Assembly (NCBI GenBank): GCA_052386675.1
Contig: JBQTJX010000043.1
Coordinates: 62,001 to 126,000 of the forward strand
DNA from: RBG-16-66-20 sp052386675
GTDB lineage: Bacteria; Pseudomonadota; Gammaproteobacteria; Burkholderiales; SG8-39
Direction of reading: 5' to 3'
Length of the DNA: 64,000 bases
Made by a program: the position numbers and the translations under genes. Every line of letters starts with the position of its first letter. Within the stretch, counting starts at the first letter, position 1. Shown piece after piece: positions 35,584 to 44,032 of this stretch. Below the pieces are notes generated by a model. It searched no databases, was not told the DNA's origin, and saw nothing but the letters and a program-made list of their open reading frames with translations.

Positions 35584-36506
35584 GGCGATTCACGCTGCGC
35601 GACTCGATCCTCGCCACGCTGCTGGCCGCGCTGGTGCTCTCGGCGATGCCCTGGCTGATGTCGGACTTCGCCCTGGCGCTGACGCTCACTTGCCTGATGT
35701 ACGCCGGGCTGGCGGTGAGCTGGGCGATGTTCTGCGGCGCGACCAACTACCTGTCGCTTGCCACGGCGGCGTTCTTCGGCATGGGTGCCTACGTCACCGC
35801 ATGGGGGGCCGAGACGCTGCCCTACGGAGTCGCGGTGCTGCTGGGGGGGCTGGCGGCGGCGGCGTTCGCGGCAATCGTGGGCGCCGCGGTGCTGCACCTG
35901 CGCGGCGCATACTTCGCGGTCATCACCTTCGGCCTGGGCGAACTGGTGCGCCACGCCATCACCTACTATGAGAAGGCCTACGCGGGCACCGTCGGGCGCG
36001 TGATCTCCACGCCGCCCGAGTCGGTCACGATCTACCACACGGTGCTGCTGCTGTCCGCGCTCGCGATCGTCACGGCGCTCGCGGTGCGCGCGAGCCGCCT
36101 CGGCCTCGCCCTGCGCGGCATCGGCTCGGACGAGGAGCGCGCCCGCACCCTGGGCGTCGACACGCGGCGCGCGAAGGTCATTGCATTCTCGCTTTCGGCG
36201 TTCTTCTCCGGCGCGCTCGGCGCCGCGATGGCGATGCGCTGGACCTACATCGATCCCCTGTCGGTGTTCAACCCGTTCATCGGCTTCCAGACCGTGCTGA
36301 TCGCGATGGTGGGCGGCGCGCAGACCATCCTCGGGCCGATCGCCTCCTCGGTGCTGTTCAGCCTGCTCACCGAGTACCTGCGGCTGCAGTTCCCGTACCT
36401 CTTCCTGGTCATCCTCGGCCTGCTGCTCATCCTGCTGGTGCTGTACCTGCCCGGAGGGCTTGCCTCCCTGTTTGATCGCTGGCGCTGGAGGAAGAGCCGT
36501 GCGTGA
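35580..36506 (+). CDS. livM: ABC transporter permease LivM
   Basis: A 308-residue partner permease. Motifs include YAGLAVSWAMFCGATNYLSLATAAFFGMGAYV, LRGAYFAVITFGLGELVRH, LGVDTRRAKVIAFSLSAFFSGALGAAMAM and VGGAQTILGPIASSVLFSLL. Overlaps livG by 8 bases. Confidence 0.92.
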   Translation: MRRFTLRDSILATLLAALVLSAMPWLMSDFALALTLTCLMYAGLAVSWAMFCGATNYLSLATAAFFGMGAYVTAWGAETLPYGVAVLLGGLAAAAFAAIVGAAVLHLRGAYFAVITFGLGELVRHAITYYEKAYAGTVGRVISTPPESVTIYHTVLLLSALAIVTALAVRASRLGLALRGIGSDEERARTLGVDTRRAKVIAFSLSAFFSGALGAAMAMRWTYIDPLSVFNPFIGFQTVLIAMVGGAQTILGPIASSVLFSLLTEYLRLQFPYLFLVILGLLLILLVLYLPGGLASLFDRWRWRKSRA

Positions 36507-37266
36507 GCCGCTGCTCTCCGCGCGGGGCGTGAGCGTGCGCTTCGGCGGCCTGGTGGCCGTGGACGGGGTGGACCTGGATGTGCATGGCGGCGAGCTGGTC
36601 GGCATCATCGGCCCCAACGGCGCGGGCAAGACCACCTTCTTCCACGCGCTGTCGGGCGTGCTCGTCCCCACGGCGGGCCGCATCTTCGTCCTCGGCGACG
36701 ACCTGACGGGCAAGGAGGCGCATGCCTACGCGGTGCACGGCATCGCCCGCACCTTCCAGACCCCGCGCGTGTTCAAGGAAATGCCGGCCATCGACAACGT
36801 CCGCTTCGGCCTGGCGTTCGCGGGCCGCACGCGCAAGCACGCGCATGACGCGTTCGACGAGCCCGGGGCGATCCTGGAGTTCCTCGGCTTGTCCGACGTG
36901 GCCGAGGTGCCGGCAGGCGGCCTGACGCCCTCGAAGCAGCGCCTGCTCGAGATCGGCATGGCGCTCGGCGCGCGCCCGCGCGTGCTGCTGCTCGACGAGG
37001 TCGCGGCCGGCCTGACGCACGCTGAAGTCGAGCTCACGGCGCAGCTCATCCGGCGCGTGCGGGATGAGCTCGGCCTGGCCGTGATCTGGATCGAGCATGC
37101 GGTGCGCGTCCTGATGAACTACGTCGAGCGTGTCGCGGTCCTGCACCAGGGCCGCAAGATCGCCGACGGCGATCCGCGAGCGGTGGCCAAGGACGCGGGG
37201 GTGATCGAGGCCTACCTCGGCGACGAGGGCGAGCCTGCGGTCGAACCTGCACGGAAGGCGGCATGA
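36499..37266 (+). CDS. livG: ABC transporter ATP-binding protein LivG
   Basis: A 255-residue ATPase. Walker A GPNGAGKTT, Walker B RVLLLDEVAAGL, and the signature-loop region LTPSKQRLLEIGMALG, where LSGGQ-type residues are replaced by LTPSKQ, a common LivG variation. The H-loop is IEHAVRVL. Start is GTG 36499; the upstream extension is not family-like. Overlaps livF by 4 bases. Confidence 0.9.
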   Translation: MREPLLSARGVSVRFGGLVAVDGVDLDVHGGELVGIIGPNGAGKTTFFHALSGVLVPTAGRIFVLGDDLTGKEAHAYAVHGIARTFQTPRVFKEMPAIDNVRFGLAFAGRTRKHAHDAFDEPGAILEFLGLSDVAEVPAGGLTPSKQRLLEIGMALGARPRVLLLDEVAAGLTHAEVELTAQLIRRVRDELGLAVIWIEHAVRVLMNYVERVAVLHQGRKIADGDPRAVAKDAGVIEAYLGDEGEPAVEPARKAA

Positions 37267-39485
37267 GCGGCCTCTCGATCAAGGGCCTGTGCGCCGGCTA
37301 CGGCCCGATCCGCGTGCTGCAGGACGTGGACCTCGAGGTGCCTTCGGGCGAGATCACCGTGGTGGTCGGCCCCAACGGCGCGGGCAAGACCACGCTGCTC
37401 AAGGCGGTGTCGGGGCTGATCCCGCGCGAGGGCCTGGTGCTGCTCGACGGCGAGCCACTGCCGCCGGAACCCTCCTCGATCGTGTCGCGCGGCCTGGCGC
37501 AGGTGGCCGAAGGGCGGCAGCTGTTCCCGCAGATGTCGGTGCGCGAGAACCTGGAACTCGGCGCCTACCTCCTGCCGCGGGGCGAGCGCGAGATGCGGCT
37601 GCAGCGCATCTTCGAGTTCTTCCCGAAGCTTGCGCAGCGCCGCGAGCAGATCGCCGGCACGATGTCCGGCGGCGAGCAGCAGATGCTGGCGGTGGGGCGG
37701 GCGCTGATGGGCAAGCCCAGGCTGCTCATGCTGGACGAGCCGTCGCTGGGCCTCGCCCCCAAGATGATCGACGAGCTGCTGGGCATCGTGCGCCGCATCA
37801 GGGACGACGGCGTGACCATCCTGCTCGTGGAGCAGAATGTCGCCAAGGCAATGGCGATCGCCGAGGGCGCCTACGTGATCGAACGCGGCGTGGTGGTGAT
37901 GAAGGGGCAGGCGGGCAAGCTGCTCAAGTCGGAGCGTCTTCGCGCCGCCTACCTCGGCGCGGACGTCAAACCTGGAACATTGACCTGGAAAGGAGGCCTC
38001 TTCATGGCCGAGAAGCAGACCACCGCGGTGACCATCGCCGCCGAGAACGCCTGGAAGGGCAAGGTATTCACCGGACGCTGGCAGCTCGCCAAGGGCGGCA
38101 CGCGCGAGGTGATCGAGCCCGCGACCGGAAAGGTGCTCACCGAAGTCGGGTTTGCGGATGCCGAGGACGTGCGCGACGCGGCGCAGGCCGCCGCCGCCGC
38201 GCAGGTCGAGTGGGCCAACACGCCGGCGGACCAGCGCGCCGCGGTGCTGCGCCGGGCGGCGCAGCTGCTCGAGGCGCACGCCGAGTCCATGCGCGGCTGG
38301 ATCGTGCGCGAGACGGGCTCGATTCCGCCCAAGGCGGACTTCGAGCTGCACATGGTCACCGGCATCCTGCTGGAGGCGGCGGCGATCGCGACGCAGCCCC
38401 CGGGCATGATGCTGCCCTCGGGCCCCAAGCGCATGAGCTTCGCGCGCCGCGTGCCGCACGGCGTGATCGGCGTGATCTCGCCCTTCAATGCGCCGCTGAT
38501 CCTGTCGGCCCGCGCGGTGGCGCCGGCGCTCGCCCTGGGCAACGCCGTGGTGCTCAAGCCCGATCCGCGCACGCCGGTCACCGGCGGCTTCATGCTGGCG
38601 CGCCTGTTCGAGGCTGCGGGACTGCCGCCCGGCCTGCTGCACGTGCTACCGGGCGATGCGACGGTAGGCGAAGCAATGATCACCGATCCGGACATCGCCA
38701 TGATCTCGTTCACCGGCTCCACGGCCGCCGGCAGGCGCGTCGGCGAGTTGGCCAGCCGGCACCTGAAGCGCGTGACGCTGGAGCTCGGAGGCAAGAACTC
38801 GACCATCGTGCTGGATGACGCGGACCTGGACGTCGCGGCCTCCAGCGCCGCCTGGGGCGCCTACCTGCACCAGGGCCAGATCTGCATGGCCACCGGCACG
38901 GTGCTCGCGCAGCGCAGCATCGCGCGCGACCTGACCGAGCGGCTGGTGGCGAAGGCGAAGAACCTGCCGGTGGGCGATCCGAGCGCAGGGCCTTGCGCGC
39001 TGGGCCCGATCATCAACAGCCGGCAGATCGAGCGCATCGACGGCATCGTGAAGGACGCCGTCGCCAAGGGCGCGGTGCTGCGAGCCGGCGGCACCTACGA
39101 CAAGCTGTTCTACAGCCCGACGGTGCTGGAGGGCGTGCGGCCCGACATGCGCGTGTACTCCGAAGAAGTGTTCGGCCCGGTGCTGTCGGTGCTGACCTTC
39201 GACACCGACGAGGAGGCAATCGCAATGAGCAACGCCACGGACTACGGCCTGTCGACCGGCGTGATCACGCAGTCGGTGGAGCGCGCGATGGCGTTCACCG
39301 CGAAGCTGAAGAGCGGCATCATCCACGTCAACGACCAGACCGTGGCCGACGAGCCCTGGGTGCCGTTCGGCGGCCGCGGCGCCTCCGGCAACGGCGGGCG
39401 CCACGGCGGCGTCGCCAACTGGGAGGAGTTCACCCAGTGGCAGTGGGTGACCATCCAGGACAAAGCGACGCCGTATCCGTTCTGA
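37263..39485 (+). CDS. livF: In-frame LivF - aldehyde dehydrogenase ORF
   Basis: One open frame of 740 codons. Residues 1-~236 are a complete LivF ATPase (GPNGAGKTTLLKAVSGL, AEGRQLFPQMSVRENL, MSGGEQQMLAVGRALM, LLMLDEPSLGLAP, LLVEQNVAKAM). The last family residues are LRAAYLGADVK. No stop follows; the frame continues through ~12 linker residues into an aldehyde dehydrogenase at M248. A strong internal SD (AAAGGAGG) and ATG at 38004 would allow the dehydrogenase to be made separately. A TGA at 37981-37983 lies one frame over, so a single-base indel in the LivF tail would restore two separate genes. Either a true fusion or a sequence/frameshift artefact. Confidence 0.8.
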   Translation: MSGLSIKGLCAGYGPIRVLQDVDLEVPSGEITVVVGPNGAGKTTLLKAVSGLIPREGLVLLDGEPLPPEPSSIVSRGLAQVAEGRQLFPQMSVRENLELGAYLLPRGEREMRLQRIFEFFPKLAQRREQIAGTMSGGEQQMLAVGRALMGKPRLLMLDEPSLGLAPKMIDELLGIVRRIRDDGVTILLVEQNVAKAMAIAEGAYVIERGVVVMKGQAGKLLKSERLRAAYLGADVKPGTLTWKGGLFMAEKQTTAVTIAAENAWKGKVFTGRWQLAKGGTREVIEPATGKVLTEVGFADAEDVRDAAQAAAAAQVEWANTPADQRAAVLRRAAQLLEAHAESMRGWIVRETGSIPPKADFELHMVTGILLEAAAIATQPPGMMLPSGPKRMSFARRVPHGVIGVISPFNAPLILSARAVAPALALGNAVVLKPDPRTPVTGGFMLARLFEAAGLPPGLLHVLPGDATVGEAMITDPDIAMISFTGSTAAGRRVGELASRHLKRVTLELGGKNSTIVLDDADLDVAASSAAWGAYLHQGQICMATGTVLAQRSIARDLTERLVAKAKNLPVGDPSAGPCALGPIINSRQIERIDGIVKDAVAKGAVLRAGGTYDKLFYSPTVLEGVRPDMRVYSEEVFGPVLSVLTFDTDEEAIAMSNATDYGLSTGVITQSVERAMAFTAKLKSGIIHVNDQTVADEPWVPFGGRGASGNGGRHGGVANWEEFTQWQWVTIQDKATPYPF
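38004..39485 (+). CDS. Aldehyde dehydrogenase (benzaldehyde dehydrogenase-like), internal start of the livF ORF
   Basis: NAD(P)-dependent oxidation of an aldehyde to its acid; 493 residues from ATG 38004, the usual family length. Seen are VIGVISPFNAPLILSARAVAPALALGNAVVLKP, the cofactor motif FTGSTAAGRRVGELA, the general-base Glu in VTLELGGKNSTIVLDDAD, the catalytic Cys in HQGQICMATGTVL, and EVFGPVLSVLTF. The IPPKADFELH and HGGVANWEEFTQWQW segments resemble benzaldehyde/vanillin dehydrogenases. SD AAAGGAGG lies 7 bases upstream. It is open in frame with LivF. Confidence 0.87.
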   Translation: MAEKQTTAVTIAAENAWKGKVFTGRWQLAKGGTREVIEPATGKVLTEVGFADAEDVRDAAQAAAAAQVEWANTPADQRAAVLRRAAQLLEAHAESMRGWIVRETGSIPPKADFELHMVTGILLEAAAIATQPPGMMLPSGPKRMSFARRVPHGVIGVISPFNAPLILSARAVAPALALGNAVVLKPDPRTPVTGGFMLARLFEAAGLPPGLLHVLPGDATVGEAMITDPDIAMISFTGSTAAGRRVGELASRHLKRVTLELGGKNSTIVLDDADLDVAASSAAWGAYLHQGQICMATGTVLAQRSIARDLTERLVAKAKNLPVGDPSAGPCALGPIINSRQIERIDGIVKDAVAKGAVLRAGGTYDKLFYSPTVLEGVRPDMRVYSEEVFGPVLSVLTFDTDEEAIAMSNATDYGLSTGVITQSVERAMAFTAKLKSGIIHVNDQTVADEPWVPFGGRGASGNGGRHGGVANWEEFTQWQWVTIQDKATPYPF

Positions 39486-39494
39486 CCGCGGGGA

Positions 39495-40901
39495 CTAGCG
39501 AGTCATCCGCCGGCTGAGCGACGGTTGCGGCAGGTACGCGCCTGCGCGCCTGAGGGTTTCCACCAGCGCGGACGTGTCCAGGTCGCAGCCGGGTTGCCCG
39601 GTGTCAATGGCCTGGCATGCGGCGGTGGCGGCCGCCTGGCCCATCATGTAGGCGGCGGATTGCGCGCGAATCGAGCCGTGCACCTTGGTGTCGCTGGAAT
39701 GGCAGCGACCCGCGGCCCAGAGGTTCTCCCAGCCCTTTGGCACCAGGATGCTGTAGGGGATGCCGACGGACTGGCCGCGAGCCAGATTGTCCTTGCCGTG
39801 AAAGTCCTTCAGAAAGCGGTCGTATTCCTCCTTGGAGGTGTTGGTCGGATGGACGTCCGTCGGGCGGTTGTAGACCGCCACCTGATCGGGAAACTGGCGG
39901 TGCGCGCGAAAGTCATCCATCGTCAATTCGAACTCGCCAACGATCCGCCGCGAGTCGCGCACGCCCATCACCGGCGCCGTGGCCAGGTGTTCTATGTTTG
40001 CACAGCCGGGGACGTACTTTCGGTAGAAGGACTCGTACTCCAGCGCCAGTTTGCGGCCGAAAATCATGCCATCGGACAGGCTGCGGATGCTCAACGGGTT
40101 CAGGTTGAAGACATGGCCGGCGTTGAGTGCCCCGGTTGAGCGGCCGATCTTGTTCAGCCCCGGCATGAACCGGTCTTCCTGCGAAAAATGGCCTTCCGCG
40201 ATCGCCTGTTGCAGCAGTTCCGTCTTCGTGCGGTTCTTCACGGCATCGATGCCGCGCCAGTCGCTTCCGTACTCCGGGTGGTCCCAATCGATGCCGGCGA
40301 ACAGCGAGCACAGCGTGCTCGGCGCCACCGTATCGGTGTCGCGCAGTACAACCTTGCATTCTGCGCCGGCCATGGCCGCGATCGCGGCATCGCCGGTTGC
40401 ATCCACGAATGCCTTGGCGCGGATGAAACGATTGCCTTCCACATTGTTGATGACCACGCCATTGATGCGGCGGTTGGTAACGTCGGCTTCGATGACGCGC
40501 GTGAAGAAGCGCACCTCCGCACCCGCGCCGGTCACGAGTTCGTCCAGCACCCGCTTGAGGCCCTCGGGCCGGAACGGAATCCATCGGTTGAGCTGCTTGT
40601 GGAAGAAGTCCGGAACCACATGCGGGCCAAACAGGCCGCGCGCGTGCATGGTCTCCACCAGTTCCTTCATGAACCCGCCGACCAGCATGCGCTCGCCGTC
40701 CGCGATCGGTCCGAAGGACGCGACCAGGCCGGAGGTTCCCATGCCGCCCAGGCATCCAGTGGCCTCCAGGAGAAGCGTTTTCGCCCCCAGGCGGGCGGCG
40801 CTTGCCGCGGCCGCGGAGCCGGCGGGCCCACCGCCGGCGACGACGACGTCGTAGCCTTCTTCGACGGGGATGTCGCGAGTGAGCCTGTAGGTCTGCATCA
40901 T
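39495..40901 (-). CDS. FAD-dependent oxidoreductase
   Basis: A 468-residue flavoprotein of the FAD_oxidored (PF12831-like) group. The N-terminal dinucleotide motif is YDVVVAGGGPAGSAAAASAARLGAKTLLLEATGCLGGMGTSG. Further features are FVDATGDAAIAAMAG and, near the C-terminus, NLWAAGRCHSSDTKVHGSIRAQSAAYMMGQAAATAA. Two ATG codons (40901 and 40898) overlap the TGA of the upstream Bug receptor. The pair looks like a receptor plus oxidoreductase for one carboxylate. Substrate unknown. Confidence 0.85.
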   Translation of the reverse strand: MMQTYRLTRDIPVEEGYDVVVAGGGPAGSAAAASAARLGAKTLLLEATGCLGGMGTSGLVASFGPIADGERMLVGGFMKELVETMHARGLFGPHVVPDFFHKQLNRWIPFRPEGLKRVLDELVTGAGAEVRFFTRVIEADVTNRRINGVVINNVEGNRFIRAKAFVDATGDAAIAAMAGAECKVVLRDTDTVAPSTLCSLFAGIDWDHPEYGSDWRGIDAVKNRTKTELLQQAIAEGHFSQEDRFMPGLNKIGRSTGALNAGHVFNLNPLSIRSLSDGMIFGRKLALEYESFYRKYVPGCANIEHLATAPVMGVRDSRRIVGEFELTMDDFRAHRQFPDQVAVYNRPTDVHPTNTSKEEYDRFLKDFHGKDNLARGQSVGIPYSILVPKGWENLWAAGRCHSSDTKVHGSIRAQSAAYMMGQAAATAACQAIDTGQPGCDLDTSALVETLRRAGAYLPQPSLSRRMTR

Positions 40902-41851
40902 TCCACCTTGATTCCGGACTGCTGCACGACCCGGCGCATGCGCTCCAGGTCGGCGCGCACGAATGCTTCGAACTCCGCCGCCGGAAGGTGTGCGGGTTCC
41001 AGGCCCTGCGTGGCGAATTGACGGCGCAGTTCGGGATCCAGGAGAACCTTGACGATGTCCGCCGAAATGCGCTGAACCAGGGGCGCCGGCGTCGCCGCGG
41101 GCACTGCGAAGCCGACCCATGTGGTCATCTCGAACCCGGGGATCGTTTCGGCCACCACCGGTACCTCCGGGTAAACCTCGCTGCGCGCCGGATTGGTCAG
41201 CGCGAGCAGTTTCATGCGCCCCTGCTGAACGTGGGGCATGGCCGAGCCCATGATCGCGAATGCGAGCGGTACCCGTCCCGCGGTCATGTCCCGGTACAGC
41301 GGCGCGCCGCCGTTATAGGGGATGTGCTGCAGGTCGATCCCGGCCATGGACTTCAGCATCTCTCCGGAAAAATGCGCCGAGGTGCCGATGCCATTGGAGC
41401 CGTACTGCAGTTCGCCGGGCTTCTGCTTCGCGAGTGCGACCAGTTCGGCCACATTGCGCGCCGGCAGCGATGGATGGGCTACCAGTCCGATGATGTAGAA
41501 GCCAACCCGCGCAACCGGCGCGAAATCCTTTATCGGGTCGTACGGCATGTCCTTCCGGATTGCCGGATTGATGGTGTGCGCGCCGGTAATCAGGCCGATG
41601 GTGTGGCCGTCCGGAGCGCTTCGGGCCACGTACTGCGAGCCGACGATCACCCCGCCGCCCGGCTTGAAATCCACCACAACGGACTGGCCCCACATCTGCT
41701 GCAGCCGTTCGCCGATGAGACGCACCGTGCGGTCGTTGGCGCCTCCCGGCGGCTGGGGGACGACGAGTGTCACGGGGCGCGTTGGAAAAACCTGCGCCTG
41801 CGCCAGATGCGCGCCAGCCAGCAGTATCAGCGTTGCGACGACGATTCGCAT
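40898..41851 (-). CDS. Bug-family (TctC-type) tricarboxylate receptor, orphan
   Basis: A 317-residue periplasmic receptor; signal peptide MRIVVATLILLAGAHLAQAQ. Motifs: TLVVPQPPGGANDRTVRLIGERL, VVDFKPGGGVIVGSQYVA, SAPDGHTIGL. ATG 41851 with SD GGGGAGAGGAG. It overlaps the FAD oxidoreductase start, so the two are co-translated. No tctA/tctB nearby. Confidence 0.9.
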   Translation of the reverse strand: MRIVVATLILLAGAHLAQAQVFPTRPVTLVVPQPPGGANDRTVRLIGERLQQMWGQSVVVDFKPGGGVIVGSQYVARSAPDGHTIGLITGAHTINPAIRKDMPYDPIKDFAPVARVGFYIIGLVAHPSLPARNVAELVALAKQKPGELQYGSNGIGTSAHFSGEMLKSMAGIDLQHIPYNGGAPLYRDMTAGRVPLAFAIMGSAMPHVQQGRMKLLALTNPARSEVYPEVPVVAETIPGFEMTTWVGFAVPAATPAPLVQRISADIVKVLLDPELRRQFATQGLEPAHLPAAEFEAFVRADLERMRRVVQQSGIKVE

Positions 41852-41948
41852 GGGGGGATTCTCCTCTCCCCTCAATATGCGGAGCCAGCCGTCGCATGGT
41901 CAAATGACAAGATATGAGGCTGACCAAACCTGCGGTTATGGCCTCCTC

Positions 41949-42839
41949 CTAGAGCCGCCAGCCCTTCCAGAGACGTTCAAAGGTTGCGCAAAAGAGACGC
42001 GCTGGCTGCGACAGCGGACGGTCGCGGTTATGCATCAGGCGGACGTCCAGCCGCGGGCTCGGCCGGAAACCAAGCGCGACGAGGTTTGCGAAACTGTTGC
42101 CGACCACGGTTGGCGCGTCAACCAGGGCAATGCCGACGCCGGCCTGGGCCATCCAGCAGGCGTGGGCCCCGGAACGCACTTCGGTGGAGACCTGTACCGG
42201 CTCACCCACGTCCCGATAGGCTTGCTCGAGCACAGCAGCGAACGCCGGCACACCGGAGGGCGATACGAGGCGCTCGCCGGCGAGGTCGGAGGCGCGTACA
42301 AATTTCCTGCGGGCAAGTCGATGCCCACTTGGCATGACGCACACCAACCCGCACTGGAACTTGGCAACGGCGGCGATATTGGGGTGCTCATTGGGCATCA
42401 ACGCGATGCCGAGATCGCAGCCCTGCGTGAGTAACGCCTCGACCAGCAAGTGCGGGACGAGGATCTCAACCCGCGTTTCGATTGCGGGGTGCCGCAGGCT
42501 CAGTTCCCTCAGAACAGCGGGCACCACTCCGGGCGCGAAACTCGAAGAGATGGCCAGGCGCAATGTTCCGGATTCGGGTTTCGCCAGATTGCGCGCGACG
42601 TCGCGGACCTTCTGCACCCCGCGCCAGAGGTCCTCGACCTCGCGATACAGCCTTTGCGCCTCAGGCGTAGGCACCAGGCGACCGCGCAGCCGCTCGAAGA
42701 GCTGCAGCCCGCTGCGCCGCTCCGCCATGGCGAGGACTTTGCTGATGCCGGGCTGGGAAACGTTCAGCAACTGGGCCGCGCCTGTGACAGTTCCAGTCAG
42801 CATGACTGCCCGGAACACTTCCATGTGGCGCAGGTTCAT
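41949..42839 (-). CDS. LysR-family transcription regulator
   Basis: A 296-residue regulator. HTH at ~1-65: MNLRHMEVFRAVMLTGTVTGAAQLLNVSQPGISKVLAMAERRSGLQLFERLRGRLVPT. The effector domain follows (GTLRLAISSSFAPGVVPAVLREL). ATG 42839 is preferred; an in-frame GTG at 42848 would add three residues. It is transcribed in the same direction as, and 97 bases ahead of, the Bug receptor-oxidoreductase pair, which it probably controls; that gap would hold the promoter, but I could not fix an operator. Confidence 0.9.
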   Translation of the reverse strand: MNLRHMEVFRAVMLTGTVTGAAQLLNVSQPGISKVLAMAERRSGLQLFERLRGRLVPTPEAQRLYREVEDLWRGVQKVRDVARNLAKPESGTLRLAISSSFAPGVVPAVLRELSLRHPAIETRVEILVPHLLVEALLTQGCDLGIALMPNEHPNIAAVAKFQCGLVCVMPSGHRLARRKFVRASDLAGERLVSPSGVPAFAAVLEQAYRDVGEPVQVSTEVRSGAHACWMAQAGVGIALVDAPTVVGNSFANLVALGFRPSPRLDVRLMHNRDRPLSQPARLFCATFERLWKGWRL

Positions 42840-42858
42840 CGCCGACACCTTCTCCGTA

Positions 42859-43455
42859 CTAACCCGCTGGCCGCACCCAGGTCTCCGACCACGCCAGGCA
42901 GGCGCTGGAGGAATTCCGCTCGCCGCGCTTCTCCGCCCATGGCTTGCCGGTGGCGACGTGGTTGTTGAACGCCACCTGCGACCAGCGCGCCGGGAAGAAG
43001 GTGCTGAACACGCCGATCGGCCGGTTGGCCGATCCCGGCGGCATGTTGAGCACGAAGGGTGGCAGGAACTCGCGCCATACCATTTCGATCAGCGCATCGG
43101 CGGCCTTGATCGTCTCGACCGCCTTGTGGTCGGCGCCGCCTGAGCGCGCGAACTCGGCCTTCGTAACCGGCAGCGCCGGATCGGCGAAGGCGGGAAAGAG
43201 CAGAGACTCGATTTCCTTCTGCAGCCAGCGCGCCACCGGCTCGTTGTCCGAGTACACCTTCACCGTGTCCCTGGTGAGGCTGCTTTTCGCGAACAGGACA
43301 TGGCCCGCGCCCGCCGGGCACCACAGCACGCGCCAATGGCTGAAGCGGTCGGTTTGCGTGGCGCCGCCGTCGGGACTCAGGCGGATAAAGGAATTCTCCC
43401 CGGTCATCATCACGTCGTTGGGATCGACCGGGCTGGGCGCGGCTGGAGCTGTCAT
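42859..43455 (-). CDS. Conserved-looking hypothetical protein
   Basis: A 198-residue soluble protein of no family I recognise. It begins with a Pro/Ala-rich leader, MTAPAAPSPVDPNDV. Notable blocks: HWRVLWCPAGAGHVLFAKSSLTRDTVKVYSDNEPVARWLQKEIESLLFPAF and PIGVFSTFFPARWSQVAFNNHVATGKPWAEKRGER. No signal peptide or membrane helix. It has a good SD (AGGAGGATACG) and GC/codon use like its neighbours, so it is probably real. It lies 19 bases before LysR on the same strand and is divergent from the TPR gene. Confidence 0.6.
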   Translation of the reverse strand: MTAPAAPSPVDPNDVMMTGENSFIRLSPDGGATQTDRFSHWRVLWCPAGAGHVLFAKSSLTRDTVKVYSDNEPVARWLQKEIESLLFPAFADPALPVTKAEFARSGGADHKAVETIKAADALIEMVWREFLPPFVLNMPPGSANRPIGVFSTFFPARWSQVAFNNHVATGKPWAEKRGERNSSSACLAWSETWVRPAG

Positions 43456-43488
43456 CGTATCCTCCTGGGGTATGCTTCATGTTAGCGC

Positions 43489-44025
43489 ATGCACTACGCC
43501 GAGACGCTTAGGCTCCTGACCCGGCTCCCCGAACGGCGGCCGGCGGCATCGCTCCCGTCCCGCCTGGACGAATTCTTCGACCGCCTGACCGCCTGCGCCA
43601 CCCCCGGCGAAGCGCAGCCCATAGAGGACGCGATCTGGACCGCCTGGATGTACCACGGCCACGAGGAGGCGGAACTGGCGCTGGAGCGCGCCTCGGCCGA
43701 CATGGCGGCGAGGCGCTTCGATCTGGCGGAAACGCGCCTTGCCATCCTGCTGCGCCGCCGCCCGGACTGGGCCGAGGCCTGGAATAAGCGCGCGACGTTG
43801 TGCTACCTCATGGAGCGCGACGACGAGAGCGTGGCGGCGATCCACCGCACGCTGGAGATCGAGCCGCGCCACTTCGGCGCGCTGTGCGGGCTGGGCGAGA
43901 TTTTCCGCTCCCGGGGCGATATCCAGCCTGCGCTGCTCGCTTTCAGTCTCGCGCTGCGTGTGCACCCGCACCTGGGGAGCGTCAGGGAAACCGCCCGGGC
44001 ACTGAGCGCCGAATCAAGGCGATAA
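43489..44025 (+). CDS. TPR-repeat protein
   Basis: A 178-residue helical protein. At least two tetratricopeptide-like repeats are visible: RRFDLAETRLAILLRRRPDWAEAWNKRATLCYLMERDDESVAAIHRTLEIEPRHFGALCGLGEIFRSRGDIQPALLAFSLALRVHPH. It is likely a protein-protein interaction module; partner unknown. 8 bases before the P450 start, so perhaps co-transcribed. Confidence 0.8.
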   Translation: MHYAETLRLLTRLPERRPAASLPSRLDEFFDRLTACATPGEAQPIEDAIWTAWMYHGHEEAELALERASADMAARRFDLAETRLAILLRRRPDWAEAWNKRATLCYLMERDDESVAAIHRTLEIEPRHFGALCGLGEIFRSRGDIQPALLAFSLALRVHPHLGSVRETARALSAESRR

Positions 44026-44032
44026 TCGCGGC

